DNA of 64,000 bases from NCBI RefSeq assembly GCF_039538145.1, contig NZ_BAABBV010000002.1, positions 1-64,000 of the forward strand, in the 5' to 3' direction. This DNA comes from Gryllotalpicola daejeonensis. GTDB taxonomy: Bacteria; Actinomycetota; Actinomycetes; Actinomycetales; Microbacteriaceae. Each line of letters begins with the position of its first letter. Position 1 is the first letter of the stretch. This document shows, piece after piece, positions 24,535-33,078 of this stretch. The notes beneath the pieces are model-generated. The model was not told the origin of the DNA and did no database searches. It was given only the letters and a program-made list of their open reading frames with translations. Both the position numbers and the translations under genes were made by a program.

Positions 24535-26081
24535 GCGCGCGGAGCCGCCTCGAGGCGATACGGCTCGAACGGCGCGACGCGGCTCGGGTCGATGAGCGCC
24601 GAGATGCGCGTGCCCTGCTCGGTGTAGCTCTGCGAGGTCACGCGGCCGTGATCGTGGAGCGCCGCGATGATCTCGCCGTGCTCGTAGGGGACGAGCAGCT
24701 CGATCGGGACCGAGTGGTCGGGAATCAGGTACGCGATGCGGGCGAGCACCTCGTCGATACCCTCGCCGGTGCGGGCGCTCGCGAAGACGGCGCCGGGCAC
24801 GAGTCCACGCAGCACGAGGCGGGTGTCGTCATCGATCAGATCGGATTTGTTGAACACCACGAGCTCGGGGATGTCTCGCGCACCCACCTCGCCGATGACG
24901 TCGCGCACCGTCTGCAGCTGGCTCGCCGGGTCGGGGTGAGAGGCGTCGACGACGTGCACGATCACGTCGGAGTCCTGAACCTCCTCGAGCGTCGAGCGGA
25001 AGGCCTCGACGAGCTGGTGGGGAAGGTTGCGCACGAATCCGACGGTGTCGGCCAGCGTGTACGGTCGGCCGTCGAGTGTCTGCGAGCGGCGCACCGTCGA
25101 GTCCAGCGTCGCGAAGAGGGCGTTCTCGACGAGCACTCCCGCACGCGTGATGCGGTTGAGCAGACTCGACTTGCCCGCGTTGGTGTAGCCCGCGATGGCG
25201 ACCGATGGCACCTCGTTGCGGCGGCGATTCGCGCGCTTGGCGTCACGGGCCGGCTTCATGTCCTTGATCTGACGGCGCAGCTTCGCCATGCGCGAGTGGA
25301 TGCGGCGGCGATCGAGCTCGATCTTGGTCTCACCGGGGCCGCGGCTCCCCATGCCGTTTCCGGCGCCGCCGACCTGGCCACCGGCCTGACGGCTCATGGA
25401 CTCGCCCCACCCGCGCAGACGGGGCAGCAGGTACTCGAGCTGCGCGAGCTCGACCTGCGCCTTGCCCTCGCGGCTCTTGGCGTGCTGGCTGAAGATGTCG
25501 AGGATCACGGCGGTGCGGTCGATGACCTTCACCTTGACGACGTCTTCGAGCGCACGACGCTGGCTCGGCGCGAGCTCGGTGTCGGCGATCACCGTGTCAG
25601 CGCCGAGGTGCGCGACGATCGCGGCGAGCTCTTCCGCCTTGCCGCGGCCGAGGTAGGTGCTGGGGTCGGGGTGCGGACGGCGCTGCAGCAGGCCGTCGAG
25701 CACAACCGCCCCGGCCGTCTCTGCCAGCGCCGCGAGCTCGCGCAGCGAGTTCTCTGCATCTTCGAGCGAGCCGCCCGAGTAGACGCCGATCAGAACGACG
25801 TTCTCGAGGCGCAGTTGCCGATATTCGACCTCGGTGACGTCTTCGAGCTCGGTCGAGAGTCCGCCCACGCGGCGCAGCGCCGCGCGCTCATCGCGGTCGA
25901 ACTGCTCGCCGTCGGCGTCGCCGAAGGGTGAGGCATCCGTCGTCGCCTGCAACGCCTGCGCGCGCTGGCCGAACAGGGAATACCCGGCCGCCTTCGAATC
26001 GGCGTGCGCGAGAACGCGAGCAACGACGTCGTCGTCGACGCGGCTGTCGTTCTCGGAGGAGGTGGTGTGATCTGAGGTCAT
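24531..26081 (-). CDS. hflX: GTPase HflX
   Basis: Ribosome-associated GTPase implicated in splitting stalled or heat-damaged 70S ribosomes. The 516-residue protein has the HflX N-terminal domain (YLGRGKAEEL, LSPSQRR-like ELAPSQRRALED), a Gly-rich linker GGQVGGAGNGMGSRGPGETKIE, then the G domain: GYTNAGKSSL (G1), DTVGF (G3) and NKSD (G4). The N-terminus is about 60 residues longer than in E. coli, as in other actinobacteria. It lies in the standard lexA-dapF neighbourhood. Confidence 0.95.
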   Translation of the reverse strand: MTSDHTTSSENDSRVDDDVVARVLAHADSKAAGYSLFGQRAQALQATTDASPFGDADGEQFDRDERAALRRVGGLSTELEDVTEVEYRQLRLENVVLIGVYSGGSLEDAENSLRELAALAETAGAVVLDGLLQRRPHPDPSTYLGRGKAEELAAIVAHLGADTVIADTELAPSQRRALEDVVKVKVIDRTAVILDIFSQHAKSREGKAQVELAQLEYLLPRLRGWGESMSRQAGGQVGGAGNGMGSRGPGETKIELDRRRIHSRMAKLRRQIKDMKPARDAKRANRRRNEVPSVAIAGYTNAGKSSLLNRITRAGVLVENALFATLDSTVRRSQTLDGRPYTLADTVGFVRNLPHQLVEAFRSTLEEVQDSDVIVHVVDASHPDPASQLQTVRDVIGEVGARDIPELVVFNKSDLIDDDTRLVLRGLVPGAVFASARTGEGIDEVLARIAYLIPDHSVPIELLVPYEHGEIIAALHDHGRVTSQSYTEQGTRISALIDPSRVAPFEPYRLEAAPRA

Positions 26082-26093
26082 ATTTGAGGATTA

Positions 26094-26099
26094 ACTCTA
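26094..26099 (-). promoter_or_regulatory. Candidate hflX -10 box
   Basis: TAGAGT on the minus strand, 12 bases before the hflX ATG. The stretch back to back with the methyltransferase promoter is only 45 bases long. Confidence 0.35.
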
Positions 26100-26114
26100 G
26101 TTCTGTCGGTGCTG

Positions 26115-26120
26115 TACGTT
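26115..26120 (+). promoter_or_regulatory. -10 box of the methyltransferase gene, leaderless arrangement
   Basis: TACGTT ending six bases before the ATG at 26127. Confidence 0.5.
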
Positions 26121-26126
26121 TCTGAC

Positions 26127-26741
26127 ATGTCTTCCGGTGACCACTACTTCAGCGCGTCACCGGGAAGCGACCCGAAGCTGAGGCCTATCGATGTGCGCCT
26201 CGCCGGGCGCGACCTCACGGTGACGACCGGCGCCGGGGTGTTCAGCCCCGACCATGTGGACACCGGAACCGCCGTGCTGCTCGGCAACACCCCGGAGCCG
26301 CCACCGGGAGGTCATCTGCTCGACCTCGGCTGCGGCTGGGGGCCGATCGCGCTGTCACTCGCGCTCAACTCCCCGCATGCGACGGTGTGGGCCGTCGACG
26401 TGAACGAGCGGGCACTCGATCTCGTCAGCCGCAACGCGGCCACCCTCGGACTCACCAACGTCAACGCGGTGCGCCCTGAGGATGTTCCGGCCGACGTGTT
26501 TTTCATGACGATCTGGTCGAACCCGCCGATCCGCGTGGGCAAGAACGAGCTGCATAGCCTGCTGCAGACGTGGCTGCCGCGACTCGAGGTCGGGTCGGAT
26601 GCCTGGCTGGTGGTCGCGCGCAACCTGGGCTCGGACTCGCTGCAGCGGTGGCTCGAGGCGTCGCTGCCGGCGTTCGGCACCACGCGCGCGGCGACCAGCA
26701 AGGGCTTCCGCGTGCTGCGCGTGCGCCGGCATCAGGACTGA
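26127..26741 (+). CDS. Class I SAM methyltransferase, RsmC-like
   Basis: A 204-residue methyltransferase: motif I LLDLGCGWGPIALSLAL, the acidic end of strand 2 in VWAVDVNERALDL, and the catalytic NPP motif in WSNPPIRVGK. The NPP motif and short length match the C-terminal half of RsmC-type 16S rRNA guanine-N2 methyltransferases. The true substrate is not shown by sequence. The ATG at 26127 is chosen for its -10 box spacing; the frame is open upstream. It ends just before a hexanucleotide repeat. Confidence 0.85.
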   Translation: MSSGDHYFSASPGSDPKLRPIDVRLAGRDLTVTTGAGVFSPDHVDTGTAVLLGNTPEPPPGGHLLDLGCGWGPIALSLALNSPHATVWAVDVNERALDLVSRNAATLGLTNVNAVRPEDVPADVFFMTIWSNPPIRVGKNELHSLLQTWLPRLEVGSDAWLVVARNLGSDSLQRWLEASLPAFGTTRAATSKGFRVLRVRRHQD

Positions 26742-26748
26742 GACGCCG

Positions 26749-26808
26749 CCTCAGCCTCAGCCTCAGCCTCAGCCTCAGCCTCAGCCTCAGCCTCAGCTTC
26801 AGCTTCAG
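26749..26808. repeat. Ten-copy hexanucleotide repeat between two convergent genes
   Basis: Eight perfect tandem copies of CCTCAG (26749-26796) and two of the variant CTTCAG (26797-26808). On the minus strand each copy contains TGA; the dapF stop codon lies inside the last copy, so the dapF frame meets a stack of stop codons. The array fills nearly the whole gap between the methyltransferase gene and dapF. Such arrays can change length by slippage. Confidence 0.95.
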
Positions 26809-27689
26809 GCGAGGGTGACCTCGCCGTCGAAGACGAGCTCGGCCGGCCCGGAGAGCGAAACATGCTCGCCGTCTTCCTCGGTCGGGAACATGCGCACGGC
26901 CACCGTGCCGCCTGGGATGGTAACGCGCCACTCGTCCGGTGCGCGCTCGCCCGCCCAGTGTCGGATCGCGAGCGCGGCAGCGACTGTGCCCGTGCCGCAC
27001 GACAGCGTCTCGCCGACGCCCCGTTCGTGGACGCGCATGCTGATGTGGCCGACACCGTCTCTGATGAGCGGCTCCCCCGGCACGACGAACTCGACGTTCG
27101 CGCCGTTCACCGGCTCGGGATCGATGACGGGCACGTACGCGAGGTCGAGCGCCTCGAGCTCTGCGTCATCGGAGAGCGCGACGACGACGTGCGGGTTGCC
27201 GACGTCGATGCCGAGGCCCGGGCGGGCCACCTTGAGGCCTTTGGCGCTGACCAACGGCTCATCGTCTTCGAGCCACCAGCGGCCCATGTCGACCTGGTAG
27301 CCGAGGGCGGAGCGCTGCACATCGCGCACGCCTGCGCGCGTGCCGATCGGCAGGATCTCGCCCTGGGCGAGCTCGGCGAGACCGCTGCGGGTCAGGAACT
27401 CCGCATAGACACGCACGCCGTTGCCGCACATCTCGGCAACCGAGCCGTCCGCGTTGTAGTAGTCCATATACCACTCGGCGCCCGGGTTCTCGACGAGGGC
27501 CGCGGCCCCTGCGTCGAGGTTCGCGGACCGCACAGCGCGGATCACGCCGTCGGCGCCGATGCCGAAGTGCCGGTCGCACAGCGCGCGGATCTGCTCGGCG
27601 GTCAGCTCGAGAGAGCCGTCGGGGTCGGCGAAGAGGATGAAGTCGTTGCCGGTGCCGTGACCCTTGCTGAAGTGGAGCTTGACCGCCAT
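26805..27689 (-). CDS. dapF: Diaminopimelate epimerase
   Basis: Converts LL- to meso-diaminopimelate for lysine and peptidoglycan. The 294-residue protein has KGHGTGNDFIL at the N-terminus and the two catalytic cysteines in EMCGNGVR (about 88) and LSCGTGTVAAAL (about 231). Its first 88 bases lie inside the 3' end of miaA in another frame. The stop codon is part of a hexanucleotide repeat. Confidence 0.96.
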   Translation of the reverse strand: MAVKLHFSKGHGTGNDFILFADPDGSLELTAEQIRALCDRHFGIGADGVIRAVRSANLDAGAAALVENPGAEWYMDYYNADGSVAEMCGNGVRVYAEFLTRSGLAELAQGEILPIGTRAGVRDVQRSALGYQVDMGRWWLEDDEPLVSAKGLKVARPGLGIDVGNPHVVVALSDDAELEALDLAYVPVIDPEPVNGANVEFVVPGEPLIRDGVGHISMRVHERGVGETLSCGTGTVAAALAIRHWAGERAPDEWRVTIPGGTVAVRMFPTEEDGEHVSLSGPAELVFDGEVTLA

Positions 27690-28618
27690 TCGTCCAGCCT
27701 ATCGACGGCGGCGAGCGCCCTGTGCGTGGCATCCGTCGCCTCGGTGTCGAACCACGTGACGTGCTCGTAGCGCTTGAACCAGCTGACCTGGCGACGGGCG
27801 TAGCGGCGCGTCAGCGCCTGCGTCTGCGCGATCGCGTCCTGCTCGGCGAGCTCGCCGCGCAGCTGGGCGAGGGCCTGTGCGTAGCCGATCGCGCGCGAGG
27901 CGGTGACGCCCCGCTCGATGCCGGCGGCGCGCAGGCGGTCGACCTCGGCAAGCATCCCGCCCGACCACATCGCCGTGACGCGTGCGTCGAGACGCCCGAC
28001 GAGGATCTCACGCGGCGTCGTCAGTCCGATGATGAGCGAGGGATGCCACAGCCGCGGCGACTCTGGCAGGGTGGCTCCGTGGCCGCGCTCGGCGAGCTCG
28101 TGGATCTCGAGGGCTCGCACGATCCGCCGGCCGTTCGCAGGGTCGACCTTCGTGGCGGTCTCCGGGTCGGAGGCCTTGAGCCGAGCGTGGAGCGCGCCCG
28201 GCCCGAGCTCGTCCAGCTCGGCTTCGAGGCGCGCGCGCAGCTCGCGATCACGACCGGGAAACCGGAAGTCGTAGATGACGCTCGAGACATAGAGACCCGA
28301 GCCGCCGACGAGAATCGGCACCGCGCCGCGCGCGCCGATGTCGTCGATCGCCGCACGCGCGTCACGCTGGTAGGCGGCGACACTCGCCTCTTCCGTGACG
28401 TCGAGGACATCGAGGAGATGATGCGGGATGCCGCGGCGCTCACCTTCCGGGACCTTCGCGGTGCCGATGTCCATGCCGCGATAGAGCTGCATCGCGTCGG
28501 CGTTGACGATTTCTGCCGCCTCGCCTCGGGCGCGCAGCAGCTCGCCGATGCGCAGGGCGAGTTCGGACTTGCCCGTGCCCGTCGCGCCGACGATGACGAC
28601 AAGCGGCGCGGTACTCAC
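27602..28618 (-). CDS. miaA: tRNA dimethylallyltransferase
   Basis: Adds a prenyl group to A37 of tRNAs reading UNN codons; MiaB then methylthiolates it. The 338-residue protein has the P-loop GATGTGKS at 11-18, NADAMQLYRGMDIGTAK, HHLLDV, GGSGLY and the C-terminal RRQVSWFKR motif. Most MiaA proteins end soon after that motif. Here the frame continues about 29 codons into dapF, giving a Ser/Thr/Pro-rich tail. The GTG start is two bases after the miaB stop. Confidence 0.94.
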   Translation of the reverse strand: MSTAPLVVIVGATGTGKSELALRIGELLRARGEAAEIVNADAMQLYRGMDIGTAKVPEGERRGIPHHLLDVLDVTEEASVAAYQRDARAAIDDIGARGAVPILVGGSGLYVSSVIYDFRFPGRDRELRARLEAELDELGPGALHARLKASDPETATKVDPANGRRIVRALEIHELAERGHGATLPESPRLWHPSLIIGLTTPREILVGRLDARVTAMWSGGMLAEVDRLRAAGIERGVTASRAIGYAQALAQLRGELAEQDAIAQTQALTRRYARRQVSWFKRYEHVTWFDTEATDATHRALAAVDRLDEWRSSSTSARVTAPATTSSSSPTPTALSS

Positions 28619-28620
28619 GG

Positions 28621-30258
28621 TCAGCGCAGCTCGTCGTGCGGGTCGTAGATCGGCGTGGTCGCGACCGAGATGGTCGTCTCGCCGAGGGGGCGAAGTGTCG
28701 GCATGCCGAGCGAGACCGAGCCCGCTGCGGCGGTGGCACCGTGACCGTGGCCGCTCGGGATGCCGCAGGACTCCGCCTGCTCCAGGTCCCAGGCGTCGCC
28801 GGCACGGGTGCGCCGGATTGCGAGCGGAGCGCCGTCGCGCGAGTCTGCCAGCAGGTGGAACGGCGCCGCGTGCGTCACCTCGACGGTGACGACGTCGCCG
28901 GGCCGGGGCACGGGCGAGCCGGCAGGGACCTCGAAGTGCACGAGGCGGCTGTCTTGCGCGCGACCGCTCATGCGGTGCGTCTCGCCGTCTTTCTTCCCCT
29001 CGCCGGTGGAGACCAGAACCTCGACCGTGCGGCCGAGCTGCTTCTGGTTCTCTTCGAGCGAGATGCGCTCCTGCAGAGCGACGAGTCGGTCGTAGCGCTC
29101 CTGCACGACCTGCTTCGGCACCTGGTCACCCATGGTGGCGGCCGGGGTTCCGGGGCGGATCGAGTACTGGAAGGTGAACGCCGACGCGAACCGAGCCTGC
29201 TCGACGACGCGCAGGGTGTCTTGGAAGTCCTCTTCGGTCTCGCCGGGGAAGCCGACGATGATGTCCGTCGAGATCGCCGCGTTAGGGATCTTCGCGCGCA
29301 CGCGGTCGAGGATGCCGAGGAACTTCTCGGAACGATAGGAGCGGCGCATCGCGCGCAGCACCCGATCGGAGCCGGACTGCAGCGGCATGTGCAGCTGCGG
29401 CATCACATTCGGCGTCTCGGCCATCGCGTCGATGACGTCGTCGGTGAACGCCGCAGGATGCGGGCTGGTGAAGCGCACGCGCTCGAGTCCCTCGATCGCG
29501 CCTGCTGCCCGCAGCAGCTTCCCGAAGGCCTGGCGGTCGCCGAACTCGACACCGTAAGAGTTCACGTTCTGCCCGAGCAGCGTGACCTCGATGGCGCCTT
29601 GATCGACGAGCGATTGGATCTCGGCGAGGATCTCGCCGGGGCGGCGGTCGCGCTCTTTGCCGCGCAGCGACGGGACGATGCAGAAGGTGCAGGTGTTGTT
29701 GCAGCCGACGGAGATGGAGACCCAGCCGCTGTAGCTCGAGTCCCGCTTCGTCGGCAGCGTGGAGGGGAAGGTCTCGAGCGCCTCGAGGATCTCGATCTCT
29801 GCGGCGTCGTTGTGTCTGGCCCGCTCGAGCAGGCTCGGCAGCGAGCCCATGTTGTGCGTTCCGAAGACCACATCGACCCACGGAGCCTTCTCGAGGATGA
29901 CGTTCTTGTCCTTCTGCGCGAGGCAGCCGCCGACCGCGATCTGCATGCCCGCGTGCCGGCGCTTCACCGAGGCCAGGTGACCGAGGTTCCCGTAGAGCTT
30001 GTTGTCGGCGTTCTCTCGCACCGCGCAGGTGTTGATGACGACGATGTCGGCCTCGGCGCCGTCGGCCGGGACGTAACCGGCCGCCTCGAGAGAGCCCGCA
30101 AGACGCTCGGAGTCGTGCACATTCATCTGGCACCCGTAGGTGCGCACTTCGTAGGTTCGCCGACGACCCGCCTGGTCGACGGCGGCGTCGGACTCGGCGA
30201 TCAGCGTCGGCGCTTCGCTGGGCCGGCTCGCCTCACGGCTGGGGGTGACGGTGCTCAT
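28621..30258 (-). CDS. miaB: tRNA-2-methylthio-N6-dimethylallyladenosine synthase
   Basis: Radical-SAM methylthiotransferase. The 545-residue protein has the three N-terminal cluster cysteines (about 43, 78, 112), the radical-SAM triad CNNTCTFC (about 186, 190, 193) and a C-terminal TRAM domain near 410-475. About 50 further residues with a GHGHG segment follow the TRAM domain, longer than E. coli MiaB. A TAGAAT -10 box lies nine bases upstream of the ATG. miaA follows directly. Confidence 0.96.
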   Translation of the reverse strand: MSTVTPSREASRPSEAPTLIAESDAAVDQAGRRRTYEVRTYGCQMNVHDSERLAGSLEAAGYVPADGAEADIVVINTCAVRENADNKLYGNLGHLASVKRRHAGMQIAVGGCLAQKDKNVILEKAPWVDVVFGTHNMGSLPSLLERARHNDAAEIEILEALETFPSTLPTKRDSSYSGWVSISVGCNNTCTFCIVPSLRGKERDRRPGEILAEIQSLVDQGAIEVTLLGQNVNSYGVEFGDRQAFGKLLRAAGAIEGLERVRFTSPHPAAFTDDVIDAMAETPNVMPQLHMPLQSGSDRVLRAMRRSYRSEKFLGILDRVRAKIPNAAISTDIIVGFPGETEEDFQDTLRVVEQARFASAFTFQYSIRPGTPAATMGDQVPKQVVQERYDRLVALQERISLEENQKQLGRTVEVLVSTGEGKKDGETHRMSGRAQDSRLVHFEVPAGSPVPRPGDVVTVEVTHAAPFHLLADSRDGAPLAIRRTRAGDAWDLEQAESCGIPSGHGHGATAAAGSVSLGMPTLRPLGETTISVATTPIYDPHDELR

Positions 30259-30267
30259 GGTGCGTCA

Positions 30268-30273
30268 ATTCTA
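30268..30273 (-). promoter_or_regulatory. miaB -10 box
   Basis: TAGAAT on the minus strand, nine bases before the miaB ATG, leaving only a few bases of leader. Confidence 0.45.
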
Positions 30274-30325
30274 CGTACGCGTCGGCTCTGCGCACGCCGG
30301 ACGAGGACGAGCGCACACTCGGCAC

Positions 30326-31033
30326 TCAGTGCCTCGTTGCCATCGCATCGCCGACCGCGATGCAGATCGCCTCGCCCGAGTAGCCGCGCCGCTGCAGGTA
30401 GCCATACAGGCGGCGCTGTGCGGTCTGGTCGTCGAGGTCGTGCAGCTGCGCGACCCGCTTCTTCGCCATCTCGATCGCCCGGTCGAGCTCTTCCTCTTGG
30501 TCGTAGTCGGCCAGAGCCGTCTGAATCGCCTCTTCATCGATATGGCGCCGGCGCAGCTCGTGCTCGATCGCCTGCCTGCCCTGACCCTTGCGGGCCCTTG
30601 CGGCGTAGACGAGCGAGACGGCCAAGGCCTCGTCGTCGAGCAGCCCGACGCTCTCGAGCCGGTCGAGCTCGGCCTCTGCGACCACCTCGTCGACCTCGCG
30701 CTTGCGCAGCACCTGCTCGAGCTCCCACCGGGACATACCGCGACGCGCGAGCTGATGCAAGGACACATTGGTGGCGCGCTTGCCGGCCTTCTCGCGCACC
30801 TTGTCGAGAGCGCGCTCTGCGGCGTCTTTCTCGGCCGCGGCGGCCGCGTCTGCCTCGGCGACCGAGCGAACGGCCGCGACTGCCGCCTGGGCCCGCTCGC
30901 TCGGGGCCGCCCCGGGCAGATAGGCGACGGCCGCTTCGCCCGCCGGGCGTCGCGACGCGCGCTTCGGGCTCTTGCGGCGGCCGTCGCCGTCGCCGGAGCG
31001 CTCGTCTTCCGACGGAAAGAACCGGACGACCAT
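30326..31033 (-). CDS. recX: Regulatory protein RecX
   Basis: Modulates RecA filaments and limits strand exchange. The 235-residue protein has a basic, disordered N-terminal third and an Ala-rich middle. The RecX three-helix repeats run from about 90 to the end (LHQLARRGMSRWELEQVLRKREV, then LVYAARARKGQGRQAIEHELRRRHI, then RRLYGYLQRRGYSGEAI). It begins 11 bases after recA, the usual coupling. Confidence 0.93.
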   Translation of the reverse strand: MVVRFFPSEDERSGDGDGRRKSPKRASRRPAGEAAVAYLPGAAPSERAQAAVAAVRSVAEADAAAAAEKDAAERALDKVREKAGKRATNVSLHQLARRGMSRWELEQVLRKREVDEVVAEAELDRLESVGLLDDEALAVSLVYAARARKGQGRQAIEHELRRRHIDEEAIQTALADYDQEEELDRAIEMAKKRVAQLHDLDDQTAQRRLYGYLQRRGYSGEAICIAVGDAMATRH

Positions 31034-31044
31034 GGCGGAACCCG

Positions 31045-32112
31045 CTAGGCGCCCTTGCGCTGCGGCAGCTTGGCCACGTTCTCAGCGGCGGGAGCCTCGA
31101 CAGCGGCGTTCGGGTCCTTCACGACCCCGAGCTTCACGAGGATCTTCTGCTCGATCTCGGCCGCGACCTCTGCGTGCTGGATGAGGAAGTTGCGCGAGTT
31201 CTCTTTGCCCTGGCCCAACTGATCGCCCTCGTAGGTGTACCAGGCGCCGGACTTCTTCACAATGCCGTGCTCGACGCCGAAGTCGAGCAGGCTGCCCTCA
31301 CGCGAGATGCCGACACCGTAGAGGATGTCGAACTCGGCCTGCTTGAAGGGCGGGGCCATCTTGTTCTTGACCACCTTGACGCGCGTGCGGTTGCCCACCG
31401 CGTCTGCGCCGTCTTTCAGGGTCTCGATGCGACGGATGTCGAGGCGCACCGAGGCGTAGAACTTGAGCGCCTTGCCGCCCGAGGTGGTCTCGGGGCTGCC
31501 GAAGAACACGCCGACCTTCTCGCGCAGCTGGTTGATGAAGATCATCGTGGTGTTGGTCTGGTTGAGCGCACCGGTGAGCTTGCGCAGCGCCTGCGACATG
31601 AGGCGCGCCTGCAGACCGACGTGCGAGTCACCCATCTCGCCCTCGATCTCGGCGCGGGGCACGAGCGCGGCGACCGAGTCGATCACGATCAGATCGATCG
31701 AACCGGAGCGCACCAGCATGTCGGCGATCTCAAGCGCCTGCTCACCGGTGTCTGGCTGCGAGACGAGCAGCGAGTCGATGTCGACGCCGAGCTTCTTCGC
31801 GTATTCGGGGTCGAGGGCGTGCTCTGCGTCGATGAAGGCGGCGATGCCGCCGTTCTTCTGCGCATTGGCGATCGCGTGCAGCGTCAGGGTCGTCTTACCC
31901 GACGACTCAGGGCCGTAGATCTCGACGATTCGGCCGCGCGGCAGGCCGCCGATGCCGAGCGCCACGTCGAGCGCGATGGAACCGGTCGGCACCACCTCGA
32001 CGGGGGCGCGCTCATCGCTTCCGAGGCGCATGACCGAGCCCTTGCCGAACTGGCGGTCGATCTGCGCGAGAGCGGTCTCGAGCGCCTTTTCACGATCGGC
32101 TGGAGTAGGCAT
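31045..32112 (-). CDS. recA: Recombinase RecA
   Basis: Strand-exchange ATPase and LexA co-protease. The 355-residue protein has Walker A GPESSGKT at about 67-74, the LIVIDSVAAL Walker B strand, and the NQLREKVGVFFGSPETTSGGKAL loop 2 region. No intein is present. The ATG at 32112 is chosen because GGGAA stands just upstream; a GTG 18 bases earlier is less likely. An SOS box overlaps the promoter. Confidence 0.98.
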   Translation of the reverse strand: MPTPADREKALETALAQIDRQFGKGSVMRLGSDERAPVEVVPTGSIALDVALGIGGLPRGRIVEIYGPESSGKTTLTLHAIANAQKNGGIAAFIDAEHALDPEYAKKLGVDIDSLLVSQPDTGEQALEIADMLVRSGSIDLIVIDSVAALVPRAEIEGEMGDSHVGLQARLMSQALRKLTGALNQTNTTMIFINQLREKVGVFFGSPETTSGGKALKFYASVRLDIRRIETLKDGADAVGNRTRVKVVKNKMAPPFKQAEFDILYGVGISREGSLLDFGVEHGIVKKSGAWYTYEGDQLGQGKENSRNFLIQHAEVAAEIEQKILVKLGVVKDPNAAVEAPAAENVAKLPQRKGA

Positions 32113-32251
32113 TGGATTCCCTTTCGACACGGACTAGCGGGTGACGTCTGCGACAGTACGCGCAGGGTCTGACATTGGCCGCCCGTGCACGCGTATCGGT
32201 GTGAAACTCGGCGAGGAGCCCGCCTGTGCTGGTCAAGTCCCCGCTGAATCC

Positions 32252-32280
32252 ACGATAGCAACGGTCGAATCCGTGTTCGA
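32252..32280 (-). promoter_or_regulatory. recA promoter with SOS box
   Basis: -10 TATCGT at 32257-32252, and TCGAAC as -35 17 bases upstream. The LexA box TCGAATCCGTGTTCGA (32265-32280) covers the -35 and part of the spacer, with one deviation from the consensus. The predicted leader to recA is about 130 bases with no evident ORF. Confidence 0.7.
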
Positions 32281-32314
32281 CATGAACACGGCGTGTCGTG
32301 AAGCGAATTTCGTA

Positions 32315-32548
32315 TCAGCCCTGGCGCTTCTTCGGGTCCGCGAGACCGACGCCGTGTCGCCGTGCCACGGGCACATCCATCGCCTCGCACAGCGCGAGCC
32401 AGGCGTCGCGCGGTGGCACGCCCGCGGTGATCGCCTGCTCGGCCGTGCGCGAACCGAGCTCGAGAATCACGAGCTCGCGCACGAGCTGACCGCCATAGGC
32501 GGCGCCGAACTCGCCTTCGACGGCCCGGTTGAATTCACTCAGTCGCAT
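32315..32548 (-). CDS. DUF3046 domain protein
   Basis: A 77-residue protein beginning MRLSEFNRAVEGEFGAAYGG, the standard DUF3046 N-terminus, with DVPVARRHGVGL near the end. It is found between recA and clgR in most actinobacteria; the function is unknown. A TACCCT -10 box lies eight bases before the ATG, so it may be transcribed with recA/recX downstream as well as recA having its own SOS promoter. Confidence 0.88.
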   Translation of the reverse strand: MRLSEFNRAVEGEFGAAYGGQLVRELVILELGSRTAEQAITAGVPPRDAWLALCEAMDVPVARRHGVGLADPKKRQG

Positions 32549-32569
32549 CGCTTTCCAGGGTAGACAGAC

Positions 32570-32599
32570 GGATGCCCCGGGCCGAAGCCCGGGGCATCC
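32570..32599 (-). terminator. Terminator hairpin after clgR
   Basis: Perfect 13-bp inverted repeat (32570-32582 with 32587-32599) around a CGAA loop, downstream of the clgR stop and just upstream of the DUF3046 -10 box. It isolates recA expression from the clgR transcript. Confidence 0.75.
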
Positions 32600-32618
32600 G
32601 TGATGAAAGAGAAGAAGA

Positions 32619-32933
32619 TCAGCGCTGGCTGACCAGCTCGCCGTCGAAGCCGGCTGCGAAGTCCTCGGGCAGAGCATCGGGCACGATGGACTCGATGCCC
32701 TCGAGGACGGCGAGGCGATCGCCCACCTCGCGCATGATGACCGAGATGGGGGTGTCGAGCGCTTCGGCGACCGAGGCGAGGATCTCGCTGGACGCCTCTT
32801 TCTGCCCGCGCTCCACCTCGCTCAAGTAGCCGAGAGCGACGCTCGCCTTGCTCGCGACCTGCCGCAGCGTGCGGCCCTTCTGAAGACGGAAGTCCCGCAG
32901 AACGTCACCGATCTCCTGACGTACCAGAATCAT
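32619..32933 (-). CDS. clgR: ClgR-like XRE-family transcriptional regulator
   Basis: Activator of clp protease and stress genes in actinobacteria. The 104-residue protein begins MILVRQEIGDVLRDFR and has the helix-turn-helix TLRQVASKASVALGYLSEVERGQKEASSEIL. The C-terminus (ELVSQR) lacks the hydrophobic end known for ClgR of other genera. Two starts have good ribosome sites: ATG 32933 (AAGAAGGGGG) and ATG 32990 (AAGAAGG, 15 bases after the predicted transcript start), the latter adding 19 residues. I use the shorter form because it matches the family. Confidence 0.88.
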   Translation of the reverse strand: MILVRQEIGDVLRDFRLQKGRTLRQVASKASVALGYLSEVERGQKEASSEILASVAEALDTPISVIMREVGDRLAVLEGIESIVPDALPEDFAAGFDGELVSQR

Positions 32934-33011
32934 GGGAGCCCCCTTCTTCATTGGTCGGCCGAGCATTCGGCCCTTGGGCGAAGCGCTCATTCCGAGCCCT
33001 TCTTGCGTTGC

Positions 33012-33017
33012 ACTGTA
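33012..33017 (-). promoter_or_regulatory. Candidate clgR -10 box
   Basis: TACAGT on the minus strand in the gap between pncC and clgR. Its predicted start near 33005 fits the longer clgR start at 32990. Confidence 0.35.
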
Positions 33018-33078
33018 GTTCACGTTCCCTGCAATCCGCTGGCTAATCGTATGAAAAGTAACGTGAGCGAAATGGTGC

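Noticed and set aside
26570..26820. Frames reading the hexanucleotide repeat as a Gln-Pro or Leu-Ser dipeptide repeat protein
   Set aside because: They start inside the methyltransferase gene without a ribosome site and are explained by the tandem DNA repeat.
28636..32172. Very long plus-strand open frame opposite miaB, recX and recA
   Set aside because: High GC removes stop codons from the antisense frames. The translation is Arg/Asp/Val-rich with no family resemblance, and the opposite strand holds clear conserved genes.
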